Of a DNA stretch of 64,000 bases, positions 35,418 to 47,603 are shown one piece after another. A program made the translations under genes and the position numbers. The number at the start of each line of letters is the position of its first letter. The stretch's first letter is position 1. Origin of the DNA: Annulohypoxylon bovei var. microspora (taxonomy: Eukaryota > Ascomycota > Sordariomycetes > Xylariales > Hypoxylaceae). The notes under the pieces were generated by a model, which searched no databases, had not been told where the DNA came from, and saw only the letters and a list, made by a program, of their open reading frames with translations. The stretch covers positions 1-64,000 of the forward strand of contig MU405388.1 in assembly GCA_022836615.1 (NCBI GenBank), in the 5' to 3' direction.

Positions 35418-36808
35418 GTTCTACGAGTACGAGCTTTAACGAATGTATGTGTGATGTAGGAACGAGCGAGTGATCTGATCACGGTAATTCACATTCGCAT
35501 TCTACTACGAGGGTATCATAGGGGTGTGGTTTGTGGTTTGTGGTTTATGGTATGTAAATATTTTAAATTCAAAGGGCAGGGACTTGACCAGATGACGTGG
35601 ACGCGTGGGCTGATACGCTGGGCATGTGTTATGGCCAACCTCTTAGGGACTTAGCTTCCCTGGAGAAGCTTGGAATTTCATAGCTTCGGGGCTTACGAAA
35701 CAAGAACACGACGCAAGCTAAGAAAATGCAAATTGCTGCGCCTCGTTACTGTGGCAGTGATTGCTCCAGTACCTAGGTACCTAGTTCGTGACACCAACTT
35801 CAATGTTGCTAGGTAATACATATGTGGCTAGGTATGTAACTTCAAGGTTACGTAAGTACCTGGCTTAGATCGAATCGTGGGGTCGCCTAATTTTAGATGC
35901 CGAAGCGCTAACGCAGGCTTCCCGTTGCCGCCTCACTGTAGCTTTTACCGACACAATGGACACGACGAGATGCTTTATATAAGCATCCATACGACACACA
36001 ACGCTCACTTTCTGTCGGTATGTCTTTCAATAATTACGACTCGTCTTGGCATGGTAAGTTTGTGGCTTCATTGCGTACCTAGTTATATTCCTTACATTAA
36101 CTAAATAACAACGTTGCGAATGATACAATATTATATTGTTGATCAGCATATGAGAGAAAGCACAGCCCAACAAAATTAACCTAACTGATATACTCTACAC
36201 CGAGATATCTAGGTAATTGTAATCGGATGATCGGACAACCTTTGTTGTCATCTATCACTCTTCCGCCTGGGCGGCGGTGTACTTGGCATGAGTTAGTACC
36301 AATAATTTACCAACCCCCAGCAGGGGCAGTGGATTTGAAGATGAAGTCCTAGATATACGAAAAGAGCAGAAGGGAAAAAAACAGATATGTCTATGTCGTT
36401 GTGATCATATCTACCAATGATTCCTCGCATGAGTAGGTGGGCATGTTATATGTAGGCTACTGAAAGGCGAGTTTCGCCATTTTAGGAAATGGACGGTCGT
36501 TACTTGAGGTCTCCACTGGGACCTTTTGTAAATGGGTACGTTTATTGTTTAACATTAACCCAACTGTAAGTGCTGATCACCGGGGACGCGGGGATTGGAA
36601 TCGAAGAGTCGTTTCTTGACTTTGGATCCATAGGGAGGCGTCCGGTACTCATAATAATGGGCACCGTTGAACTTATATAGACCTGAAAGATTCACATTTA
36701 TGAGAACGATGACACAAGCTTCTACTATCATCAACAGTCTAACCCTCTGTTCCAAACCAAATATTCTTTCCAACCCCTTAACTAAAACGTCCAACCAGAA
36801 CATTCATT
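35418..36808. other. Divergent promoter region
   Basis: About 1.4 kb separates the M50B-like gene from the secreted-protein gene. It has acctaggtacctag copies near 35772. A minus-strand frame at 36555-36803 shows nothing recognisable and overlaps the expected promoter, so it was not called. Confidence 0.45.
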
Positions 36809-37459
36809 ATGAAGCTGTCAGGTGCATCGCTTGTTAGCATCCTCGCTGCTGGCCTCGTCAGCGCGCAGGAACCTCTGTTCTCTGTTACTGGGTTCTCGGC
36901 TGGAGCCACTCCCCATTCGTCGGTTGGACAGTGAGTTGAGACTCGATCATTATTCGATCTTGATAGAAAGATGATCCTGGTTGTAGCTAACTCTCTTAAA
37001 GCGTCGACTTTAGCGTATCTTTTGACGGCGCAAGCGAGACGAAATGCTCTGCGAAACCGCAGACTGCTCAGTCTTTTCCTAATGTCTCGTCGAAGACTAC
37101 GTGCGCCGATCCGAAGACGTCTTTCAGCCTGACCCGACAGCCCAACTCCAGTGCGGACTTGGAAATTGTATGTAATACCATATTCCTGCTATTTTTATTT
37201 TTAAACCTTGCCAAGCTTGCTTTTCAGGTTTGCTTGAAAATTATTGCTTCTAAGCCTAGCCTTGAACCCTTTAGAATCTCTTAAAGGAATAATTACTAAC
37301 AGTTAGAAGTGGCGTGAGGTATCGCCAGGTGTTTTCCGCCATGGCAGGCGCGTTATCCTTGCGAAGCAGATCGTTTGGGGGAACCAGCAACCCAACCCGA
37401 ACGGCGCCATAGAATCCTATGTTGGACCTGACAGCTTCACCTTCTCGGCCGATAAGTAG
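36809..37459 (+). CDS. Small secreted protein, AA1/Alt a 1-like pattern
   Basis: Exons 36809-36930, 37002-37167 and 37307-37459 give 146 residues; both introns have clear branch sites (GCTAAC, ACTAAC). The N-terminus is a classical signal peptide (MKLSGASLVSILAAGLVSAQ). The mature part begins EPLFSVTGFSAGATPHSS, then VDFSVSFDGASETKCS, and has only two Cys. The opening pattern (FSV..FSAG..PHSS..V.FSV) resembles fungal secreted AA1-like (Alt a 1-type) proteins. That link is a judgement from memory of the family and needs a profile search. The gene ends 260 bp before the destroyed retrotransposon. Confidence 0.7.
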
Positions 37460-37717
37460 ATGTTTAGAGCAATGTTGGATATGTTGGACATGTTGGGTAT
37501 GTTAGGAGGAAGAGGCATAAGAGGTAGAGACTTGGTTTAAAGCGTGATGTTTGTAGCGATCTTTCATTCTATTAGGCAGATTATAAGAACAGAGTTTGGT
37601 GATATTTGTCATTAAAATGCTTGTGGTGTGTGTGGTGTGTGAAGTTTGACTTGTGATTTTATAAGTCATCATCGTCTTAGTCTTAGTAGGTTTGATTACG
37701 TAACGAACGCATAACTT

Positions 37718-37934
37718 TGTGCGTCCGAGCCTTTTAATCGTACGGAATATCGTTTATGTGTAATAAACATTATTTTATATTAATAAAAGTAAACTTGTGT
37801 AATTAATTATTAATTAATTTAGGTTTTATAATTAATTAAATTTATATATAATTTAAAGTTATTTTAATAACCTACGTTTACCATTATAAATGGTTTAAAT
37901 ATTATTACGGAAACTTTTAAATTAAAGATTTATA
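37718..37934. repeat. Left LTR, 217 bp
   Basis: Direct repeat of 43205-43421 with only transition differences. The outer 70 bp or so keep G and C, while the inner two thirds have A and T at those sites. Confidence 0.85.
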
Positions 37935-40900
37935 TTATTTTTTTTTTTTATTATAATTATCCGTAATTATTATAAACGTAATCTTTTTTATAATTATTAT
38001 TAATTTTATTTAAATATTTATTTATTTATATATTATAAGTTTCGTACGAAATAATTATTATTTACGTACGTTGGAAATAAGTTATTATTATTATATTTAT
38101 TAAAAAGTATTAACTTTTTTAAGTTATATAATTAATAAGTATTATTTTAATAATAACGATAAATTTCTTATAAATTATTATAATATGGCTTATATTTACC
38201 CGCCCGTTATTATATTTTTAACATTTAATCCTTAAAAACGTAAATATATATTAAACTTTTCTTTTTTTATAAATACATTTTTATTTATTTTTAAAATGTT
38301 TTCATACCATTATAATAATTATAAATTATAAAAGCCTTGTATTATATTATTAATTATTTTTAAATTATAACCTTTTCTTTTTTAATCGATTCGTAAATAT
38401 ATTCGGCGTATTTAATAAATAATTAATTTTAAAGGAATTATATATTAAATATTAAAAAAAAATTATTATAATCGTTAAGTTTAATAATATAATTATAAAT
38501 AATTAAAGTTTATTAAAATAAATTAAATAAATTTATAATTATAAAATTCGTTTAATATTTTCGGAATATAATTTTTTTTAAATTATTATTAATTTTTTTT
38601 ATTTTATTATTACTTTTAAAATATAAAAGAATAATTGGTTTTATAATGGAATTATATTATTAAATTTAATTTATAACTTTATAATCGACGAAATTTTAAA
38701 CATTATTAAATATCCATTTTTATAAATAATTAAACATTTTTTTAATCCTTATAAATAATGGGATATAATTAACGAATTTCGTTAATAATATCACTTTAAC
38801 TTTTATTTAATCGGTAATATATTTAATTACCATTAATATTATTATTTATTTTAAAAACGTATAATTAATTGCTTAATGTGTAAGCGGTGTTAAAAGGTAT
38901 ATTAATTATAAATTTAATAATAACGTATTTAATTTTTTTATTAATTAATAAAAAAAACATTTAATTATAATTTAATATATTATTAACGTTATTTTAAAGT
39001 ATTAAAATGATTTTATTATTTCTTTAAATATTATTTTAATTATAACGTGTTTTTAATCGTAATATATGTTTATTAATTAATGAATTATATTATTATATTT
39101 TAATATAAATTATATATTTATTATATTAATTATTATTTTTATTACATGTGGGGGGTTTTTAAGTATTTTAATATACTTTGAAATTTTATATAATTAGTTT
39201 TAATGTTTAATAAAATATTTTTTTATTTATTCCTTTTTTATTATTATTAAAAGGTTTATTTTTTATAATAAATGTTCGTAAATTATTTAAAAATTTAATT
39301 AATTAAACTTATAAAAGTATTAAATAAATTTTATTATTATTTCGTTTTTATTAATTAATAAAATTTTATTAATTAAATTTAAATTAAAAAGTTTAAATAA
39401 ATAATTTATTAATATATAAATTTTATTAAAATAATAAATGATTTATATATTATAATGTTTAATAATATTTAAGAAATGTATAATTTTAATAAATTATTTA
39501 ACTTTAATATTAATTAATTTAAATAATTCATAATTTATAATTATTATAATTTTTCTTCTTTTTACTTAATAATATTAATATTATAATAATAATATAATTT
39601 TTAATAATTTTTTTTTTAAATTAAATAATGTATTTACATATTTATAAGTTTTTTAAAAAAATAAACCATTAAATATAAAACATCTTAATTACCATAAAAA
39701 TATAATTAAAATAAAGCTATTTTAATATATAATTTATTAACATTTAATTCGATTATTAAAGATAATTTTTAATTAAATCGTTATACCATTAATATAATAA
39801 TAATTAAATTATAAATCTTTTTTTATATTATTATCGCTTCCGTGTTTAACTTAATAAATTTACCTTTAAATTCACCCGTAAAAGTTATTAACGGGGTTAT
39901 TATTATTAAATAATCTTTTATTAAATGTTTAAAATAACTTATTACATTAATAAACGTTTTAATTTATATAATCGTTTTAAGCTTAAAATGATTTTTAATT
40001 ATTACCACTTTAATTAAATTTACCTTAATGTTAATTTCAAAAATAATAAAATTAAAAAAAACTCTTTTTTTAATAAAAAGTTAAAACTTAAAAATGTTAA
40101 TAATTATACCGTATACCGCAAAACACTTAAAAACCATTAAAAGTTATTTATATAATTATTTTTTTATATCGACCCATATTATTATATTATTTAACAATCC
40201 AACCAACCATTTAATAAAAAGAATTATAATTTCCTTCATAAATATTTAAAACATTGTTAAAGCGTTTACTAAGTTAAATAATATTACCATTTATTTATAT
40301 ATTTTAAATAAGATTATAAAAACCGTTTTTTCATAATAAAATCCATATATAAATATATATTAAAACCCGTTTTTTAAATTAATAAAGGTATATTATTTAT
40401 AATTTAATACCTTTTAAATTTAATTTATAACATTAAATAATAAATATATATTTTTTTTTATACGTTTATTAATTTCTTAATAATTATAATAAAAACATTA
40501 AATTACATTTAAATTTATTTTACTTAATATAACCGTTTAATTAAATGTTTTCTTAAAGGTAAATAATAATAATAAAACTTAAAGATTTTTATTTTTTTAA
40601 ATAATTTTTCCTTCATGTTTTTTAATAAATTCATGTAACGTTTATTTTTATTATAAATTATATTTTTTTAAAAAAAGCTTTATAAATAAAGAATTACTTA
40701 TATTAATATAATATTATATTTTTATAATTATATTTATTCATTATTTTTTTTCGTTAAAAAGTTTAAATACTTTATTAATATAAATGTTTAAATAAATGTT
40801 AATTATATTATTTATAATTAATATATTTTTATATTATTATAATTTAAACTTATAAAAAACATTAAAAATTAATTTTTATACGTAATTAATTAACACTTTA

Positions 40901-43204
40901 TTAATTAATTTTAAAATAAGTTTTTTTTTATATTTTTATAATATAATAATTTCTTTATTTACCTCGTTTTTATATTAAATTTTTTATTTATAAAATACAT
41001 TTTTTTTAAATGTAAAATCTCCCGGGAACGTTTTATTTAAAATAATTCCCATTAACATTATAAATAAAACATTATATTTATTTTTAATTTTAAACCTTAC
41101 CGTAATAATAATATTTTTCGTTATACGTAACCTTAAACCGTTTACTTTTATTATAATAAATAATCGCCTTATTTTATATTTTTATAAATTCTTTATTAAA
41201 GATTATAAAACGTAATAAACTGCGTAATTATAATTAAAAAAAATTATAAAATATTTTTTATCATTTAATTTAATTATAAAAAAGTTATATTATTTTTTAT
41301 ATCCTTTTTTAATTAATTTATTTTTATATAATAATGGTTTAAAACCATTATTTACTTTTATTAAATGAACATAATTATTTTAATTTTCATTACTAAAATT
41401 ATTAAATAAATTAATAAATTTTAAATTAATATTTAATTTAATTAACGCTTTTATTAAGTTTTATTAATTTTATTTTTTATTTTCATTTTTTATAAAATAA
41501 ACTTATTTATTATTACCTTTGTTTTTTTATTTATTATAAATATTTCGGATTTTTTTTTTAAATTTTTAATAATCATTATTATTTTCTTTAAATAAAATAC
41601 CTTTCAACGTAATTTTTTTAAATTTTATTAAATATATCGAAATCTTTTAAAAAAAACGTGGTTTTTAAATATAATCTTTTATTTAATAACCTTTTTTATT
41701 ATAATTAAAGCATTTATTATCGGATGTTTTTATTATAAATTTATTTTTTTTTTTAATTAAATTAATTTATTAATCATTTTATTTAAAATTTAATATTATT
41801 ATTTATTATACCATTATTAACATTATTTTTATTAAATTTTAAAACTTTAATTAAATTACGCCCGGTTAAATTATCGTTACTTTTAAAATTTATAAGTTAT
41901 AAAAAAGCGCCGTTATACCGTAAAATGTAATAATTATTATAAATATATTATATATTTTATTTTCGATTAATATTTAAATAATTAAAGCCATTTATTATAT
42001 TATTTTTTTCATTATTTAAATTATATTTAAAAGATTAATTTAATTATAAAGTAATAACCATATATTTAATATATAAATACATAATAAATTAATTAATATT
42101 TCATAATTTTAATATAAATTTTTAATATATATAAGAAACTTATAAAAAACTTCCCGCATTTTTTTTATAAAATTCATAAAATTTTTATTTTATTACGGTA
42201 ATAAAATTATAAATATAATAAATAAGTTATAAAACACGTGGTATTTTTTTAACATTTAAAATATTACTTTTAAAAATATAATTTAAATTAATTTCCACGT
42301 TCGCACGTAAATTATTACTTATTAAAAATCATTTAATAATTTTATAAAAATTTTCGTGGTTTATAAAAAATAAAATATTAAAGTTATTTTTAATTTATTT
42401 TATATTTCGTTAAATTTATTTAAAACGATATAATCCGTTTATATTAACTTTAATAATAAAAATATTATCATTTTATTCTTTTTTTCATATTTAAAAAACC
42501 CGTATATTTCGATAAATAATATAATTTTTAATTAAATTTATTTAATTTTTCTTTTTTAATTAATTTAAACTTTATTTAAAATATTAATTTTTTAAAAGTT
42601 AAACTTTCCGTTAAAAAAGTGTTTATTTAATATATAATTTTTAAGTTATTTTAAATATAAAAACGATTATAAATTAAAATTATATTATTTAATATAATAA
42701 ATATTTAAAAACTCGTTTAAATCATGTAATAACGGGTTTAATAATTTAATTTAATTTTAATTTAATATTAAATTTTCATTAATATAATATTAATATAATT
42801 AAACCATTTTCATTATTATTATAATTACCGTAAAGTTTATTATTAAATTAAACATGTGTTTAAATTAATTATTTATATTTTTATTTAAGTTTTCGTTAAT
42901 TTTTGCTTAATTAAAGGTTAATAATTTAAACCGTAAGTAAACTTAATAAATTAAATTATTATAATTTTTTTAAAAATTAATAAAATTAATAGCATCGGGG
43001 ACTTTAACGACGTTAAAGATGTTTATTATTACTTTGCTTTTATTTTTAATTTTATTTTTAACTTTGTTAATTAACTCGTTAAACGAATTAAAGCTTTTAA
43101 ACATGGTTTAAAAAGTTGGTGTAAAAGGTGTGAAAATATAAAAAAAAGGTATAAAAATAAATTAAATTTACGTTATTAACGTTTTATTTACGCAAATAAT
43201 TATT

Positions 43205-43421
43205 TATACGTTTAAACCTTTTAATTATATAAAATATCGTTTATATGTAATAAATATTATTTTATATTAATAAGGATAAACTCGTGTGATCAATTATTAA
43301 TTAATTTAGGTTTCATAATTAACTAGATTTATATGCGATCTGAGGTTATCTCAGTAGCCCACGCTTACCACCACAGGTGGTCCAAGCGTTGCTGCGGAAA
43401 CCCTCAGATCGGGGATCCACA
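43205..43421. repeat. Right LTR, 217 bp
   Basis: Direct repeat of 37718-37934. The pattern is reversed: its inner end is AT-converted and its outer two thirds retain G and C. Confidence 0.85.
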
Positions 43422-43727
43422 ACTTGGAACCATACATGTATGTAACGAGGTAAACCTTAAATTTTGTGGGAACCTATCTATTAGCTTAAGTAATCACATC
43501 TGTACCCACTTGGATAGTCAGGTAATTATCATCATCACCACCACAACTAACTATTACTTCTTTTTATCTACAAAAATAGGTTTCCGTGATAATTTCGGTA
43601 AACTCTTAAAGATTCGCTCCATAATGTGCCATGATCGCCTACCACTACTTTTCTGAGTTATTCCTCATCTCTTTATCACCTCAGAGCATTTACCTCACCT
43701 CTCCGCCATGAGCGTTGCTCGTTTGTC
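43422..43727. other. 5' region of the ZZ/EF-hand gene, with an overlapping upstream ORF
   Basis: The stretch from the retroelement edge to the start codon must hold the promoter. An ATG at 43708 opens a 20-codon reading frame (stop at 43765-43767) that overlaps the main start at 43728 in another frame and could reduce its translation. Confidence 0.4.
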
Positions 43728-46592
43728 ATGGCGCATTTGTCCCCTTCCCCAGTGGCTTCAGCCTTGACCCGGCCGCGAATAGCTATCGCGATCGTTTCTG
43801 CCATCACAACAGTCTCATTGGGCTATTACTACTACCATGTCAATTACAATAATTGTGATTTTGAATCCGATCCCGATCATCCTTCTGTTGGATCTGGTTT
43901 GCACCGCCGCAATGCCCTGAGACGACCTCGCCGGTCCTCTCAGCGCCGTGACGATTCCTCCGAGTCCGAGTCTCGTGGCGACGAAAATGCCGATATCACT
44001 ACTTCCATTCCTAATCCTGAAACCCTCGCCCACCCCGACGACCAGAACCCCGACGAGTGGTATAACGATAATAGTCAAGCCCCGCGCCAGCGCACCGGAG
44101 AGAACATAGTCACATTGCTCTTCCGAGTATCCGAAGATAACGCCAGGCGCAACGCATATGTACACCGTGGTTGTCAGTGTAATGGCTGCGGGATGGTGCC
44201 TGTCCGCGGCATTCGATATCGCTGTGCCAACTGTGCCGATTTCGACCTGTGTGAAGTGTGTGAATCTCAAGGTCTACACAACAAGACCCACGTCTTCTAC
44301 AAGGTCAAAGTACCTGCTCCGCCTTTCGGAACCCGACACGTACAGCCGTCCTGGTATCCGGGTGATCCCGACAACTCTATACGTAACCTGCCGCGATATC
44401 TCCTCTCCAAGTGGTCTCACGACACCGGCTTCGAACGCGTCGAGCTCGATGCTTTCTGGGAGCAGTGGACTTTCATGGCTAATACCGAGTGGAGGGATGA
44501 TCCAGACGGGCTTGGTTTGGCGATGGACCGCAAGACGTTCGAACGTTGCCTCGTCCCGTCTGGCGGTTATCGACATGCAGCACCTAACCTCATTCATGAC
44601 CGCATGTTTGCGTTTTATGACACTAACCACGACGACCTGATCGGATTCGAAGAGTTTTTACACGGTGTATCGTACAGGAAAAGAAAGGATAAGCTTAAAA
44701 GGACATTTGACGGCTATGATATCGACGACGACGGCTACGTAAACCGGCGAGACTTCCTACGTATGTTCCGGGCATATTATGTGCTCTACAAACAGATGCA
44801 CAAGGATATTCTCGAAGGTCTTGACGACCACATGATGTCGACTACTGAAGCCCAGCAACTAATCAACGGCAGACAGCCCTTGAGCAGTTTGTTCGGCAGG
44901 GAGGGTAGGGTTCCCCAGGCTGATCACTCGAGGCAAATGGAGGGCAAGATATTTCGGTCGAACGGAGACGTGGAGATCAATGATGGTAAAGGAGTCGTTA
45001 ACGAAGATAAGCTAGATACGTCCGGCCGCGAGGAGATTCTGAATACCCTATTCACTCGAAGCATCAGCCAGAGCTTCTTCACGGAATCGTTTGGGTCTTC
45101 TTCGAGGAGGCCCCAATCCCCTAATGGAGATACTCGTTACTGGTCAGGAATAATAAACCCCCCTCACAATACAGTTGACCTAGCATCGTTGCTTTCTGGT
45201 GATTATACACAGCTTGACGATATCCTCGAGTCAATCCGCCATGAAGAACATTCTCTAGGTGATGATATTGAGACCGGCTCTTCCGACGAGGATGGGCAGA
45301 GTGAACCCGAAGACGAAGGGGTTGATGAAGCAGATGAAGTTGGTCAACCTGAGCGTAATGTGGCAGACGAGGCTACAGGCTCATCTGCTACTCGGGCTAT
45401 TCCAGATGCCAGCAGGTTCACTAATGCATTACCAACAGAGAGCCAGCTTAGGGTGCAGCATCAGGCTATGGCGGCGAGCAGTCCCCGGTTAGGCTTTGAC
45501 AGGAAAAGGAGGGTACTAGCTAGAAGGCAGCTTCTTGAGAGATGGAAGCGACGCCAATTTTATTTAGACGAAGAAGAGGGGGCCCTGCCTCCACAGGGAT
45601 GGGAAGAGAACCAGGACGTGCTGCTGAACTTGAACGGCATCGCCGAATCGTCTAAATCTGCGCCTCATTTTCTCTCACCTCGATCGAGATCATCCTCCAA
45701 AGTGCGATTTGCAGAAGACGCCGATGATTTCGAAACTCGGTCTAACCCATCCACCTCTTCTCGAAGCGTGCCAGAGAGATGGGGTGGGATGGAAATCCCA
45801 GACGCAGAGCGAGACGCAGGGAAGGAAATACTTTATCAGATTACGCAGCAGGCCTTCAACGAGCTACTAGACGAGATCTTCAAAAAGAAGGAGGACCTCG
45901 CCGTCCAGGCTGCCGAAACGAAGGAACTACGCGAAAAGTACCGCGGTCTCACAGATAAAATCAACCTAGAAGATGAAGACGAGGATTCCGGAAATCAATC
46001 CCCCCATGAGCCTGAGCGTCGAGCGCACGGTTCAGGCCAAAGCCGTCCTATCCCAGACCAAAGCTTAACCGAATTGCTTTCGACCAGTGGCTACGCAATT
46101 CATACTCCCGAGTCGGAACATCTAGATGCAGAAGCACAATATGAAGACAACAAGGCACAGCCCACCGTTGAGGAGGCGGTCGCTCTAATAGACGATGAAA
46201 ACCTCTCAGAATTATCAGATTATCGTGACCCTACTCTTCCTCAGAACCGTCCCAATAGCATACCACGCACCTCAGTTAACGGATCCGCATCTCGAGCAGT
46301 GGAGGGCAAGCCTAAGGGTAAAACGCCCGTAAACGGCTCTGGGCTATCCGAAAACGCCCGGGTCCCCGAGACGCAGGTTCTCGAACCTGAGTCATCAGCC
46401 GACATAACACACTCTATGCTAGTATCATGGAAGCGACTTGACCTCGCCGAACAGGAGGCAAGAGAAAGGGGTGGTTGGGGAAGACTAAATTATAAGGAGT
46501 TCGAGGAGATATATCGGGAGCACGAATTCCAGGACAGCAGTCGTAATCGGCTCGATTACCTGGGTAGCTGGATCGACTTCTGTATTCCTTAG
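43728..46592 (+). CDS. Membrane-anchored ZZ zinc-finger and EF-hand protein
   Basis: One 954-residue exon. A hydrophobic segment at about 17-36 suggests an N-terminal membrane anchor. A ZZ-type zinc finger follows (Cys 151, 154, 166, 169, 175 and 178, with His 184 and 188). Two EF-hands follow: the loop DTNHDDLIGFEE at 298-309, and DIDDDGYVNRRD at 331-342, which ends in Asp rather than the usual Glu. The remaining 600 residues are mostly acidic and disordered, with a short helical, probably coiled-coil stretch near the segment ILYQITQQAFNELLDEIFKK. ZZ domains bind peptides and EF-hands bind calcium, so it is likely a calcium-responsive adaptor. The exact role is unknown. It begins only 306 bp from the retrotransposon. 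Confidence 0.85.
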   Translation: MAHLSPSPVASALTRPRIAIAIVSAITTVSLGYYYYHVNYNNCDFESDPDHPSVGSGLHRRNALRRPRRSSQRRDDSSESESRGDENADITTSIPNPETLAHPDDQNPDEWYNDNSQAPRQRTGENIVTLLFRVSEDNARRNAYVHRGCQCNGCGMVPVRGIRYRCANCADFDLCEVCESQGLHNKTHVFYKVKVPAPPFGTRHVQPSWYPGDPDNSIRNLPRYLLSKWSHDTGFERVELDAFWEQWTFMANTEWRDDPDGLGLAMDRKTFERCLVPSGGYRHAAPNLIHDRMFAFYDTNHDDLIGFEEFLHGVSYRKRKDKLKRTFDGYDIDDDGYVNRRDFLRMFRAYYVLYKQMHKDILEGLDDHMMSTTEAQQLINGRQPLSSLFGREGRVPQADHSRQMEGKIFRSNGDVEINDGKGVVNEDKLDTSGREEILNTLFTRSISQSFFTESFGSSSRRPQSPNGDTRYWSGIINPPHNTVDLASLLSGDYTQLDDILESIRHEEHSLGDDIETGSSDEDGQSEPEDEGVDEADEVGQPERNVADEATGSSATRAIPDASRFTNALPTESQLRVQHQAMAASSPRLGFDRKRRVLARRQLLERWKRRQFYLDEEEGALPPQGWEENQDVLLNLNGIAESSKSAPHFLSPRSRSSSKVRFAEDADDFETRSNPSTSSRSVPERWGGMEIPDAERDAGKEILYQITQQAFNELLDEIFKKKEDLAVQAAETKELREKYRGLTDKINLEDEDEDSGNQSPHEPERRAHGSGQSRPIPDQSLTELLSTSGYAIHTPESEHLDAEAQYEDNKAQPTVEEAVALIDDENLSELSDYRDPTLPQNRPNSIPRTSVNGSASRAVEGKPKGKTPVNGSGLSENARVPETQVLEPESSADITHSMLVSWKRLDLAEQEARERGGWGRLNYKEFEEIYREHEFQDSSRNRLDYLGSWIDFCIP

Positions 46593-47603
46593 GACGGTGT
46601 GCTTGAAGTATCCCCATTATTTCCTATCTCTGTTTTCATGGAATAGGAGCCAGAACAAGAACCGGGATATGAGCTTGTAAAGACTCAACTGTACAACACG
46701 TTTCACATACCTCTACGTCCAACCCGCATTGGATTCCATCCCCCAAAGCTGATGGAGGTGTATATTAGTTGCTGGACTGCGGCATCCAATTCACATTAAC
46801 ATTGTCGTGCAATTTCGTCTGTGAGTTGGTATCTTGCGACCCGCCACCTAGGTACGTCTCCAACTCCTAGTATGACGCGTATCTTTGACTGTTACCTCTG
46901 TCCCATTTCTTGCTCCATCGTATCAGGTCTATTTGACCCATCACTGTAGGTACGATGCGGTTTTGAGTTTAGTAACATGAATGTTTCTATATAGTATCTT
47001 AGGAGTCGGCTATGTACTAATACTGACATAACACATCCCTTAGACGTCTATGCGCTAACCCTTGGCCAATGATGAATAAGGGGGTTTCAAAATGTATTAA
47101 ATTAAGATAACTAGGTAATTGTCTATTATAGGATGCCGGCTTTCGTGCTATCGAGAACAACCCCTCATCCAGTACTAAACGTGGGACGATTTCGACTTCA
47201 TTAACCTCCCGATTTCTTAATTGCCGAGAGATCTACTTGCATACCGACAGGAGATCGGTTCGAGCCCCAAGAGGTAAATTAAAGGTTGCCGTTGCAATGT
47301 GGATGACTTTCATTACTGACTCTACTCGTCGTAGCTTACTCTTGATTGGTTGTGTCGCAATAACTCTAGCCTATAATGACATGGTAATTTAACATACATA
47401 AAATAGGCTGTTTTGGCCGTTTCGTGAGGATGAGGCCTCTCCATGAGGCAAGGTAGGTATGATGCATATTGATTTGTCTATATCTAGGTCGGTATATAGT
47501 AGCAGTAGACCTTGCTCATTTGTAGGCGGCACCCGCGACTTTTCTAACCCCTCTCCCTTTGACAGACACGTATTAACCTATCTTTTATTGAGTCAATCCA
47601 AGA
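46593..47603. other. Intergenic, no gene seen
   Basis: About 1 kb between two plus-strand genes. A ggttcgagccc string near 47257 looks like a tRNA B box, but no tRNA folds around it. Confidence 0.45.

Larger units (their letters stand above)
37718..43421. mobile_element. RIP-destroyed LTR retrotransposon, about 5.7 kb
   Basis: The element is bounded by two 217-bp direct repeats (37718-37934 and 43205-43421) that align without gaps. It starts TGTGCG and ends ATCCACA, the TG...CA form of LTR retroelements. A flanking aactt occurs on both sides (37713-37717 and 43421-43425; the first base of the right copy is shared with the LTR end, so the duplication is 4 or 5 bp). The interior is almost pure A and T with no open frame of 60 codons, so gag and pol cannot be read and neither family nor orientation can be set. 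Confidence 0.85.

Noticed and set aside
36555..36803. 82-codon minus-strand frame
   Set aside because: Covers the promoter of the secreted-protein gene and has no recognisable features.
47250..47275. ggttcgagccc string resembling a tRNA B box
   Set aside because: The bases on either side do not form a T stem, and no D arm, anticodon arm or acceptor stem can be drawn upstream.
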